Assembly: GCA_944472155.2 (NCBI GenBank)
Contig: OX235273.1
Location: 101,206,582-101,270,581, forward strand
Direction of reading: 5' to 3'
Origin: Trichobilharzia szidati
Lineage: Eukaryota > Platyhelminthes > Trematoda > Strigeidida > Schistosomatidae
DNA: 64,000 bases
In this document: piece after piece, positions 1-12,700 of the stretch
Layout of the letters: the number at the start of each line of letters is the position of its first letter
Position numbering within the stretch: position 1 is the stretch's first letter
Notes under the pieces: model-generated
Databases searched by the model: none
The model's input: the letters and a program-made list of their open reading frames with translations, nothing else
Told to the model about the DNA's origin: nothing
Program-made: the position numbers and the translations under genes

Positions 1-572
1 CTTTAACCATCTTTTTAATATTCTTTTGCTTATCTAAAATATATGTTTACACTAACATTATTAATGTTGATGCACTTTCTTCATTCCAGCATTAAGCCAT
101 GATATCACTGTCTGTTACTTCTCGTTTTTATAATAGTAAAACTTTCAGCTAATCACTTTCGCAATTATAATTCCATGGTATTTGTTTATATATCTAATAT
201 ATTATACTGTTCATTCCAATGTTTATTCAAATTAATTTGGTTTTTTGGACAAATTGAGGGAGGGAGAGAAAGATGGTTGGGTATTATCTTTAGTTTGCAA
301 TAAAACTCCGTTTTGATTGATGTTCGTTATCAGTAGTAACTAGATAAAGTGTTTTGCTTAATTTGATTTCACTGGTTGACAAAAAATGGGGCAATGGTTA
401 ATTGCCTTAGTTCTACATGTATATATATATATATACCACAGTATAATATTTGAATTTTCCGCAATACAAAATGAAAATGTATTAAATGCGGAGAAATATC
501 CTAGTTTTTGTTTTTTTGAGTGAACAATTTTCGCCTAGTTTCTTATTTCCATTTGCCTCTTCTCTTTTTTAG
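1..572. other. Intron sequence upstream of first visible exon
   Basis: AT-rich sequence without a coding signal. It ends in the polypyrimidine tract and AG before exon 573. A short (AT)n run lies at about 420-436. Confidence 0.6.
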
Positions 573-753
573 ACTGTCGATGTTATGTATTTGACAGTAG
601 AATGCATAAATCTGGTACATTTAAAACACCAAGTTATCCAAAAAAGTATCCATATGAACTGGATTGTTTAATGTATCGTTTTCAAGGACTGCCGACAGAA
701 TTGGTTAAACTTACATTTTGGAGTTTCAGTTTAAGAAAGCCTATTGATAAAAA
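573..753 (+). CDS. CUB gene exon: first half of CUB1
   Basis: Acceptor TCTCTTTTTTAG ends at 572 and donor GTGAGT starts at 754. The exon opens with 2 nt of a split codon and closes with 2 nt. It encodes residues 1-59 (CRC...), including the CUB start GTFKTPSYPKKYP, Cys31 and the hydrophobic strand ELVKLTFWSFSL. It is too short to carry its own start codon, so it is an internal exon. Confidence 0.85.
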
Positions 754-3700
754 GTGAGTTAACGTGTCCCTAACAAAATTATTACTCTATCTTATTCTAC
801 TATTAATAGCTGTTATACAGTTAACAACTCAATAATATTAGAAGTTTTACATTTTAATGTTAATAAAAACATTGGATCAAACGAATCTGCAATTTGCGAA
901 TTAACCTTGAGATTTGTGATCTTGCACCGTTTGAAGAGGGGGAAATTTGAACACCGATTCCGTTGCAAACCGAAATTATTAAGATAAAATTATGTGATCT
1001 GAGTGACACCATAATAATAATTATTTGCTTTATTCCAAAACAGTACTTGTGATACGGAATGGAATTCTCAGCATTTTTACTACAGCATTGCATCCAGTTA
1101 GTACATTATTAATAAATAAAATTTTACATAGATTAAGGAAACTACAGTTCATTATGACAACAACATTTTGGCATGTCGGTAGCAGAGCCAAAGTTGAACA
1201 GTGTTTGAAGGTGTTAGAAAAGTGGGAGCTGTCTTATTAACTGGCGTAAGCGAGAGAGAGAGAGAGAAAAGGAAAATAAAGTAAGAAAATGCTGCACCTA
1301 TAAATGATATGAGTTGGAAAGACGAGGTCCAGTTTTACTACTGACTATATAATGAATTATGGGTGTCACGTTTAATGCTTTCTTTATGGCACAGAACACG
1401 AGCTAAGTAGGGTGTGGTTGAGTTTTTGTACTTGCTGGTGCTAGCATATAGTTTTCTATATAGGCTTCTGGTTTTGCTTGATGAGATTCAAGGGGAAAGT
1501 TGTGAGTGAAGAGTGTGTTGTGAGTTAGACAGAATGGATTTGGCCCATTTTTCACTTGAGTCCATGTGCATGTCGACCAGAATATTAACAAGCTGGTTAA
1601 GTGGCACGTTGCTTACCCTGCCCACAACCTTTAACATCCTGCGTAATATGTTATAGTCTTTCTTCAGTAGCCCAGGAAAAACTAAGGGGGAACAATAGAG
1701 AATAATAGGCAGAATGGGAGAATTAACGAATTGTAGGAGTAAGGGTTGGGTTATACCAGAATGTTTTAACTTCTTAATGTAGAAGGTAAGACGGAATATT
1801 TTCTTAGAAATCGCCAAGATATGAGACGACCAGGAGAGATCAGCAAATAGAATGACGCCTAGGTATTTAATTTCCGACTTGGTTTCTATTTCAATGCCAT
1901 CTCTGTTGCACACCTCGTGAGAGCCAACCAGTGTGTTTAGGTCGGATTTATGCCTAAAGGTGAAATTGACTGTTTGGCATTTGGAGGGGTTTAAGGTAAG
2001 ACTGTTTTCCTTTGACCACTGGCTGATTTCTGACAGAAAGCCATTAAGTTTAGAGCAGTCACTTTGACATTTGACAGGCAAAGATACAGTCAGGTCGTCA
2101 GCATATTTGACAAAATTAATGTCATTTGAAGATGGTAAGTCATGTAGAAAGAAAGAAAAGAGGAGTGGGGAGAGTACAGCACCTTGTGGGACACCAGCTT
2201 CAGTGAGTACAGCAGAGGAGGATTTACCTTTATACACGGTGTACTGCCTTCTGTTAGAGAAGTAGGAGTGCAGCCAATTAGTGACCCAGGACTCAATTTT
2301 TGCCATAGAGAGCTAATCGATGCTAATCGAGAAGACAAACATAGATGTTTGACACGGGATACTTATGACTGCTTTACTTGAGTCGCTGAACACAAGACTG
2401 AAGTGATCTAAAGGAAACCGTTGTGGAAATTAAACTCGAACTGAGTAAATAACAAGAGGTGAATAAATTCGCAAATTTGCGAATTTGATTTAACATGCTA
2501 CTAACTTATACAAATGGATGACTAGATATTGGATGGCCGGAACTGATTGTGTTCTTTGAGATGAGTCATACCCTGGCACATGGCTTATGAGCTTGGCTAA
2601 AAACGAGTGGTATTTACATCACTTAGGTCTAACTAGCAAGAGATACTGATTGATATGAATGGTGTTCAACTACTTATATCAATCAATCAGTAGTATATTA
2701 AGATAGATTACCGTTTGAATGGTTGCATGATACAGCTGTTCCGGACTGTCTTCTTTTTCCGTCAGTATATTTACACAATTTTCTCTGTAAACGAATTGAA
2801 GAATGCGTAGTCTCAGCTTAAGTGCGATTTTCGTCAGGCTTTGTTCTACTAATGGAGGGCAGAAAAGGGATTTTAAGGTCCTGGATAATTCTGCGGGCGA
2901 TTCGCCTCATTAATAAGCTTTCACATATATTCTAAGAGTCTCTTTTTGAAAAATTAATTTCCTTTGACTGTACAGTAGCAACTTAAAGCCAAAGATTTCA
3001 AAGTCATCCTTGCAGAAAAAGAAACTTTATGTGAGCTCTGATTTTAATAGTGACCTCTTAGAAAGGAAAACTTATTTTTCTTTAAGAACTTTCTTCGCAG
3101 CAACACGGGAAGTATTGTTCTCCAGTCGTCCATTGTTGTGCAGAAGCCTAAAGAACAAGATCTCGCACACGACCACTTCTGTATGTATATATCAGTTCAC
3201 CTGTTCTTGTGAAGCCAGGTGTATTGGTCTTTCAGGGCGGAGCCTGTATAAAAGGGTTCAAAAACACTATTCCTCATGATTATAAAAAGATAGCAGCAAC
3301 TTTATAAGGGGTGCAATAACTAAGCACCCTATAGACACTGGTCACGGTATCTCAACAAACTATTCCTTCAAGATGATCTACAGAGTGAATTGTTGCCCGA
3401 CTAAGACGATCTGCTTTTACCTCCTGGCACTGCTGAAGCTGTAGTTATCCAGTTGGAGAAACCAGAGCAGTGCATACAACATTAATCTCTCATCTACTTT
3501 TATTATCATGGTAAGGGACCCATTATCTTTAGCCTAAAAGGTTTACTTGCTGTGTTTCTCTGACTCCTTCTGACTCATCTCTTCTCCAGAATTCTTAGGT
3601 AACGTGAAATTTCTATTTGCACTTTATTACAACCTAATTACTAAATTATTTATCTCACCATCTAATTTCACCATCCTTATCCAACTTCTCATATATGCTG

Positions 3701-6700
3701 AATAGTAATAGCAACTATACTTTTGGCGATCCACCGCTTTCTTACTATCAAGTTTCACAAAAAGAAATCACATGTAAATGCGATTGTACACCTTGAGAAA
3801 ATGCATTTGCCAAAACGAGATTGATCCCTGAACTAACTGTGTTGTTTCTAATAATGTTTCGATGGGAATTTTTCATGAATTGATCATATTTCCTTTACAA
3901 GAAATTGCCTATAGTTCTGTAAGGAGCGACTTGTCAGCCTACTATATTAATCAAGCTAAAAATGGGTATCTGGCTACATGACTCTAAGATGGGTTTCATT
4001 TGACTAAAACTGTGTTTGCCTCGTTTAATTTGTCTATTGTGAGAAGTTATTTTATTCATTAATTGTGTCCCAACAGGAATATAAATATGAATTTGGCATC
4101 ACATCTTCACTGCATTCAGTCGTATGACATCTCTTTCAGATGGATCCACGACTGCTCTTAAGCGTTCATTTAGTCTTTACATGAATAATCACTGTCATAA
4201 TTGCAACCATAAGAAGTAGCTTTGGATCAGGTAGCTTCTAGTCCTTTGATTATAGCTGGTAATTCTCGTTTCTTCTTCAGTTATCCCCTGCAACACCAGT
4301 AAAATTCATTAGAACGGATAGTGTTGAGTGTCAACGAACATGCGACTAAAAAGCTTTGATTCAAGCAAACATTGAGCAGTCGCGGTTCACTGGTGATCGC
4401 ACACACTCAAACATTTTATCACTATGGAAATGAAAGATACGACGAACTTCCAAAAATAATACTAAGCATGCTAAAAAATGGTTGTAAGCCCAAGTTTTAA
4501 AACTAGACAGTAATTACTTTTTTTTGAGAGGAAATAACAGGAATAAAAAATTAAAGCTTTCTTTTTTCATTCAACTTATTAAGTAACTTGTAAATTAAAT
4601 TAAAGTGTTTATTAAAACATAAAATGTGCATTTTAATTCACCACTTTTTTTCAATTTTTATAATTTTTCTGAGAGATAAAGGGATAACTCTTAAGTACAG
4701 TAAATTTAAACAATGAATGAAGTGCTTTAATTAAACATATTTCAAATATTAGGCAGTCATTCTAAGAAGCAGTCTGATTCAAATTCATTTTTGAAGTAAA
4801 CAGAAACATCCTTAAAATGTTGTCGACTCACTGTTTACACTGCTGTGGTCTGCTTTCCAAGTAGGATACAGAGGTTAAGGCTTTGACGTTCATTTTGTAT
4901 CTTACAAGGTAAGGTTGATAATCTTACGTCCCAGCTTTCCTCTTTTCGGATCTTACCATCAACTTATAAAATAGGTGAGGCATAGGAGTGCGTCAGAAGA
5001 GTATCAAACTCAGGCGAGTATTCTATCAGTGAACCATGGAGGCTTTAGAAAACTAGAATTTGTTCACATTGAAGAAACCTGTTCATCTAACTCTGCAACT
5101 TTGAACAAGGTCTGAATCGAAATAATTATTTTGCTGTCTCTACTGTTTTTGAACCTTTCGTTTAGCAGTTTAGTAGCTGTTATCACCTTAACTACCTCTC
5201 TGTTCACTCTGTTCGTCTTCTAGTAGCTGTCACTATACTCTTTCTATTGACATCCAATTTTAGAAACAGTTTTTTGTACTACTCAATCTCTAGTATTAGT
5301 TAACCAGAATAGAATAATAATTATATTATTATTCTCTTGGGTTCCGAGCGGAACATAGGCCTTCAACAACATATCTTTACTTTCTTCAATTTTCTGCCAT
5401 TCTCTTCAGCTAGGACCACGATTGCCCATGATCTCCCAACTCTGCCTCACATGATCTCCATGTCACCCTCGCACTGAAGACCCACTTGTCGCTTACCATT
5501 CGGATTCCAATCGAACAATGGCCTGGAGCGGTCTGTCATTCGACGGTTTCCTCATTGTTCGCCTGATCCATCTCCATTTTCTCCTACATATTTGTTGAGT
5601 GATCGGCTATTGGTTGGTTTGTTCCCAGCTAGAAGATTTTGTTACCAACTCTTTCTATCTTGCCATTTGGTTTTCAGTATATAGCCAGTGAAAATGGCAT
5701 TGCTTATAAAAGTTTAGAACCTGTTTGAAACCCCTTCCTTCACACGCGGTACAAGTTTCTGACCCGTTTAGAAGGGCCGACTTGACATTGGTGATGAAAA
5801 TCCAAATCTTGTTCTGTATGCTGCCTGAGTGTAGTGCAGAAGATTTCCCAACTGGTTTCAGGTCGATGAAAGCTTTCCGATTCTGGCTAACTTTGGCATC
5901 TTCATCCGTTCCGGCTAAGTGTAGTTGAAAATGTGCTTCCTGGCTGGATAAGTGGAGGAGGTAACCACTGTCTAATTTCGCCTTTTGGTGGTGATTGATG
6001 CTGGTTGTTGTTATTGCTGCTGTTCGTTGGTTATCTTCATCACCTCTGTCTTTTCTTTGTTCACGCGAAATCCTGTCTTCGCCTGCAAGTCTTCTAGTGT
6101 GTGTGAATTAAACATAAATCATCCACACATGAAATTCAGAACTTCTAGAGTCTTCTTATCGGTCGTTCAGCGAATTCCTGCCTCCCCATCCCCACAGTCT
6201 GACGCGAAATCCAGTCTACCGCAATTAAGAATATCATTGGTGATAATAGAATAAAATAGAATAATAGAATCACTTTATTCCAAAGAATAATTATATACAA
6301 TAGGATTTTCAGATTCTTGTACATATTGCAACAATTAACCTCATTTCATAAATATATAAATATGTAAAATAGTAAAAATGGTAAAACTACAAAATCTGAA
6401 AGTCAATGGAACATAATGATTAATGGATAAATAATACAATAAATAATATATATCGTAATAACAATCTTTGTTATGCTTTGGAACTTCGCAACTGTTATAA
6501 AAAGTGTATAAGCTCGTTCCTGACATTCGTTTGTTTATAAAAAACCCGTGCTAAATATGGTAAAGTGGAATTTTTATATTTAGTTGTGTAAGCATGAATT
6601 CTATTGTTATGCAAAGAAAAAGTTGCTGACAAAGAGAATGTTTGGTACCAGACAAGATAATTTAGTTAACTACTTGTGAGAATTAAAATGTCCACGAAAA

Positions 6701-9700
6701 AACTAATTTTCACCATTCCAAGACATCATAAGGATATGGACGATATTCGACACCAGTTTTCGTTTATTTGTCATCTCACAGAAACCAGCGTAATTCTGCA
6801 AGATTGTAATTGTACAACCAAGTGGAAAATGTCTGCAGAAGGAGTCCCTTTGTTCATCTTCTTGTATTTATTTCTGTGTCTAAGTCGGTTTTGCTTTATT
6901 TTAATGTCTTAGTGATAAATTTTGAAGAAGAATATTTTAGGTGGAAAAGAGCTTTCAGAAAAATTCATTTTCTTTATCCTACAGTAGGTGGATGTACATT
7001 ATCTTTAGAGAATCTCCAGTCACATTTTCTGCCGCCTTTTCCGTTTGGTTAAAAACAATTCGTAACTTTTGCAAACATCGCAAACTTGACTGACAGAATT
7101 CAGTCTGTACCACTTACTAACTAGTGTCCAATCAAAAAAAATATCTAACACAGTCCTACAGGAGGTCAGTCTCCAGCTCAAATAGCTTAGTGGTAACATC
7201 TCTGACCGCAGCAATCACTGGGTGATGCGGGTTTGGACCTCACAAAGGACATGAATTCCTTCATAGTTATAGATACTCCTTATTAGTCAGTGACAATGAG
7301 CATGAAACCTACGGTTAGAAACCTTTGATATTCATTTATAAAAGTGTTAACTTCTAATAATGATGCCATATATGATCATTTTTGCTGATAGGGAACCTTT
7401 TTGAACAGGCACTCCTCTACACCGCATTCTATAGTTTTACAGGAAAACATACCTCTACTGGATTGTATATGAGTTTCAGGTTTTTTTTCTTCAAGTTGAT
7501 CCTTAATTATTGTTTGAAATTTATCGAAGTTCATAGTTATGTTTTGTTTTGATGTAATGTATATGACTTTTAAATAAATATGTATCGGTTACACGTGACC
7601 AACCTGTCATAAAATTGCCTAGGAAGTTTATCAGGTGGTTTCTAGTGTATGTTACAAACATCCTAAGATTATGGAATCTAATACTCTACTTTCAACAATG
7701 AAGGTCTTAAATTTTATGATTTCTAAATCTCATGAGGTTTACTGAACTTTATTCAGTTTGATCCCTGTCCTTATTTTATGTCTGAAGGCAGAGGATATTC
7801 ATTGCGTTTCACCTAAAATCTCTTTATTCTGTAGTTCTGAATTAATAATAATATTTGGACACATTTAACTTATAATAAATATTCCACGTGAGAATTATGT
7901 AACCGTGAGTTCTAGTGTGTTTTATTTATCTGTGAGCTTATGTGAAATTGCGAGACAGGGAAGTGGGTGAGCAAAGACAATAAACAACGAATGAAACTGT
8001 CCTTTTCATCCCTATCACATTCAACTAAATATGTCCCAATTAAATTTTATTTATGTGTGGGTCATTTGTAATTACTTCAACAAACTTCGATGACAAAATG
8101 ACAAAGCTTTTAACTGTTGAAATTGTGGTCAACAGAATTTCGCCTAAGAAGTATATAACTAAATACACAACTAATTAATTCATCAGTTACATATCCCGTT
8201 GGTTCCGTTTATATCTAGTTTCTTGGAGAATGCTGAATTACTCAGTGTGATACAGCTAACTAACCCCTCATGAGAATTTTCGTCTGAAAATAAGGTAGTT
8301 TTGTTCAATCCTAAACGTCAAATGCCAATTTAAAGGCAAAGTAAAAAAGATCAGGGAATTGTGTATTTAATAAAGGTGGCTTTAAATCATTATGAATAGT
8401 TCTAAATTATGTGATCCTTACCAGCGTCATAGTAACATGCAACTTGTTAATTCCGGTTAACACTGGGTAACCACTCTGTTGACTGTAGAATAAGATATCT
8501 GATAGACTTTTGCTTTTTGGACAACGACTAGCTGGATATTAATGTTTCCGTCGCAAACAAAATTAATAACTGTCCATGTTGTATTCATGTTCTCTAATAT
8601 AGCATCACAGATAGTGTTTTAAGAGTCTTAGCGTGTTTCATCTGGATATCAATAATATAAATATCAATTAGTGAACCATTCCAAACCGAATGGTGGATTC
8701 AATTGTATTTGAAAATCTCTAGTTGTGAATATTCAACTCCCAATCAGGAGTTCCAAACTTTTAGGCCACATGCCTAACACGTTAAATTTTCTACTTCTGG
8801 CTTGGAATTCAATAAACTACACTTCTCTCTCTAAAGATTACAAAAGGTAGGATAACCTGTCACTGCATGCTTCTTGATTCCTAATGGTCCTGTATTTGAT
8901 AATACTTGGCGATACAATCTACATTCTTAATAACTATAGTCCTTATGTCATAAACTTTCCGAGACAAAATAAAGTTTGTTTTAAAGCCCTCTAGCAATAA
9001 TAACTATCACGTTAGTCAAAAAGTATAAATGAGAACCCTGTGACGGAGTGTATCTTCGACAGAGTCATCTTCAAAGGTTGTACATCCGTATTTATATTCA
9101 TTTAACCAAATAGGTGCATATTTATGGATAGTTCGGAGTTTTTAACAAGTGATGCAGTTACTCTGAAAAAGTTTCGGAAAAAAAGATATAACGGAATAAT
9201 TATCGACATAATAAAAGCAAGGGTTTGAAATTTGTTTAGATGAAATTTGTAGCTGTTAGAGAAGCATTGTGGATGACTATATGATTCTAGCCAGCTACAA
9301 GGACAATCTATATAAGATGAAGTTTTTACAAGATGTAAAACATCACAAACATCTGACTGTCTATGCCTTCAAAGTATACTTCGCCATTGTCCTGAACCTC
9401 GTATTGTTACCCCTTTAGTATTTTCGAGTTCTGAATAATTTTTTTTCTATCTCTGAGAAACATTTATGAGTTCACTGTATTGGTGATGTAATTCCCCTCT
9501 TCCTCACAAATTGGAAGTATAAGTATAACCGTTCTACCAGGAAGATGCCTTGGTCAATTTATAAAGTTCTATCCTCTGAAATGTCTTACTTGGAATATAT
9601 AACCGTAAAATGAAATCAGTTTAATGTCGTAAAATGTCAAGAAGAAGGCTTTCATTCTACGTTAATGAAGATATGGATAAAATTCTAATACATAAACGTG

Positions 9701-12700
9701 ATGCAGTCTTTTGTTTTGCGAAATATTGGCAAACCTGAACTCATGCAAATGTGAATTTTCCTTCTCAATACTTTTCTTGACTTATCATCCAGAGATGATA
9801 ACAACTTACATTGCAAATTGATGACTGGAACTGCAAGGTGATGGGAAACTTAGTAACAACTACTTTTCATTTCCTCACTTAATTTCCCACACAAACTTGA
9901 AAATCGATATGAAAACTTCTATCAAACCGTAATTCATTTATCAGTTACATAATACTGACTACGCCTTGGCGACGTGCCGATATTTTCTTGCCTATGCTTA
10001 GATTAAAATAAGCTGTGGTTGGATTAACTGCATTTTGTTTGATTGATATAAATACGGATGTTTGTCGAGGTCACTCTCGACGTCTTTTTAGGTGTGAGTA
10101 CATAAGTTACAGAAAGACAAATTCGCCTCCGTTTCGTTCTCGCTTATATGAATGAGTAGAACGATGACAGTCAAGTACGATTCAAGTTTCCTCGGGTATT
10201 TCAAATAACTGCTTCCCTTTATTAGTTTGAAAAAAAGAATGAATACATTTACAGGATAATAGGAGCTCCCCTTCAACTGCGTACATCCAGGTAACCATAA
10301 TTACTTTGTTCCTGTGCTTTCATGTTTTGTTCTGTTGCGCAAAATTCCACTTAATTTTGTCTTCCGTTTACTGAGCTGATCTCATCATTATGTTTCTAAA
10401 TCTATCTAGCTGTTTTTTATGTGTCGTAATTTTCTTTACTATTCACTTCCACCATCTTGAATTCACCAGAATAATATGTAGAAATTCACTGTGCTCTCTG
10501 ATCTTGTATTTGGTCTCCAGTCAATCCTTGTTTCCAAACAAAATATTAACTCGACCACACAGTTAGTCAGTTAATCTTTTGTCATTCTATATCACGTGCA
10601 TAGGTGAATGCCATAATCACATAAGATGTTATGTTTGGTTGTCTTAAAGGTGTTTTGTGAACTCTTTTACACAGTACGGAATTTCTCTCAGGTCTTTTAC
10701 TACACCATGCGTGAAAAGACCTCACGACTGCTTTAGTCCTAACGTATTTTATTAAAACCCGGTAAAAATTAAAATTATATCACACTAAACATAGGTACAT
10801 ATACATATATTTCTAAGAAGCTAATTCTCTATTGATAACATGCTTCATTTTCTCATTACTACCTCTGCCAGGTGTATTGACTATGTAGACATGTTTACTA
10901 CAATTGATCCGGATAGACTGGTATCAACAGAGCTCAAGACAACTTCATCGTCTTTCACTCATACACCTACAAAACGTGAACAAATACCACGAAATGTGTC
11001 TACAAATCACCAACGACCAGCTGATTATAGACTTTGTGGAGATTTGGAAGATTTTCCACAAAATGATTTTTATTCAATCAGCTCTATTTTAATACTAATA
11101 TTTCATACAGCCTCTAGAACATCTGATGTAAGACGTGGTCGACCAATGGGATTCATCGGTCATTTTTCCTTTGATCTAAAAAGTATGTTTCGTAGTACTA
11201 AAACTTTTGAATATTTTTTCCGAAGTTTTAATTTATTTTAATAAGCAAAACACACTGGTTCACTTTTGCTGGGAATAATATTTTTTATTCGTTGAGTTCC
11301 CAGAAAAATATAAGTCTTCAGTAGTGAGACTGCTTGAAGTCTCAGCAGCCATTTAGAGTGATTGACCTCATACTCAACATTTCCTCTTTCCCAGGCTCAA
11401 TATTGACTGGTAAAGTAGATGAGGTGTAGAAATGTGTCAGCAGGAAATTAGAAACCATGCCACGTGCACACTTGGTGAGCAATCTACCACGAAACCACCG
11501 ACGCCCACTTTTAAGGCAATTTAAGAACAATTTATTCCCCCCCCACACACAAAAAACTTGGAGGATCTGGACTTCGCCGATGATATATGTCTGATTTCCA
11601 ACAAACTGGAGGATATGCAAGCGAAAAGCAACAAGTTAGCAGAAGAAGCATCAAAGATAGGACTTCAGTTGAACATAGATAAAACAGAGGTGATGAAGAT
11701 TCCTGGACAACACCGTCAACAGCAACAACAGACAACAATCAGTATAAATGGAAGGATCCTGAAAGAAACAACCTCCTTTACCTACCTACCCAGGAAGCAT
11801 CGTTTCAACTACAGGCGGAACTGACGAGGATACCAAAGCAAGAATCGGAAAAGCAAGACAAGCTTTGATTACTCTCAAGTCTATGTGGAGGTAAACAATA
11901 CTCAGCATCAAAAATAAGATCCGGATTTTCAACTCTAATGTGAAGTCAGTGCTACTATACGGATCAGAGACTTGCACTGCGCGTCATAAAGAGCATTTCC
12001 AACAAACTACAGACCTTCATTAACAGTTGTCCTCACTCAATACTCAAGATCAGATGTCCGGCCAGAAAAGATCAGCAACAAGGATCTTTGGGAACGAACC
12101 AACCAGGAACCGATTGTGAAACAAATAGGCAGGCAGAAATGGTGATGGATTGGCCATACTCTTAGGAAACCATCAAGTGACATCACTAGACAAGCCCTTG
12201 AGTGGAACCCGAAAGGGAAGTGGTGAGTCGGTCGTCAGTGCGAGGGTGACTTAGAGGAGGTGATGTGAAGAGGAGATGAAAACGTGTGGGCAAAATTGGA
12301 GCCCGGTGAAGACTCTAGCAGAGAACAGAACGCGATGGAGATGCACGGCTGAAGCTCTATGTTCTTGTAGGAATTAAAGGATACAATAATAATAATATTC
12401 CCCATAATCAAATGACGATGATCAAGAAAAGTTTTGACCATTCAGTTTATTAGTTTCATAATTCTCTAGCCCCCTAATACTATTTGAGTAAAGCAAGAAT
12501 AATGGTTTGCACAGAATATGATGGTACTATCATTTATTTCGTCAGTTTCTCATCAGCTGCTTAAAGCCCAAGAAATTATTAAGTTTATTTGCAGAAACAA
12601 CTTGAAAATGCAAATTTCACGTGATGTCAGTTGACACAAACCAATTTTAAACAAAAATTAATGTATGCATACAATATTAAAGGCGCCAAGTTATAAAGAC

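Larger units (their letters stand above)
1008..2310 (-). mobile_element. CR1/jockey-like non-LTR retrotransposon, 5'-truncated
   Basis: Lies antisense in the first intron. The reading frame at 2306-1488 encodes the C-terminal 272 residues of a reverse transcriptase: GVPQGAVLSPLLF (motif B), then FVKYADDLTVSL (catalytic YADD), then IKYLGVIL and LSWSSHI of the thumb region. The frame has no stop but begins in the middle of the RT, so the element lost its 5' half. About 480 bp of 3' UTR follow, ending near 1008 in an AATAATAAT-type tail. A decayed relative with the same 3' UTR start (GCTTTATTCCAAAACAGTA on the + strand) lies at 19262-20100. It is one of the best preserved TE frames here. Confidence 0.85.

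Noticed and set aside
5725..6254. Open frames on the + strand
   Set aside because: Antisense shadows of the RTE fragment on the - strand.
6676..7052. Possible small secreted-protein exons (hydrophobic frames)
   Set aside because: No splice context or motif; overlapping frames in AT-rich DNA are expected by chance.
10840..10871. ATG at 10840 as start of a 133-codon gene
   Set aside because: It lies before a good acceptor (CTCTGCCAG) and the conserved CUB part begins right after it; phase fits the exon ending at 753, so it is intron sequence.
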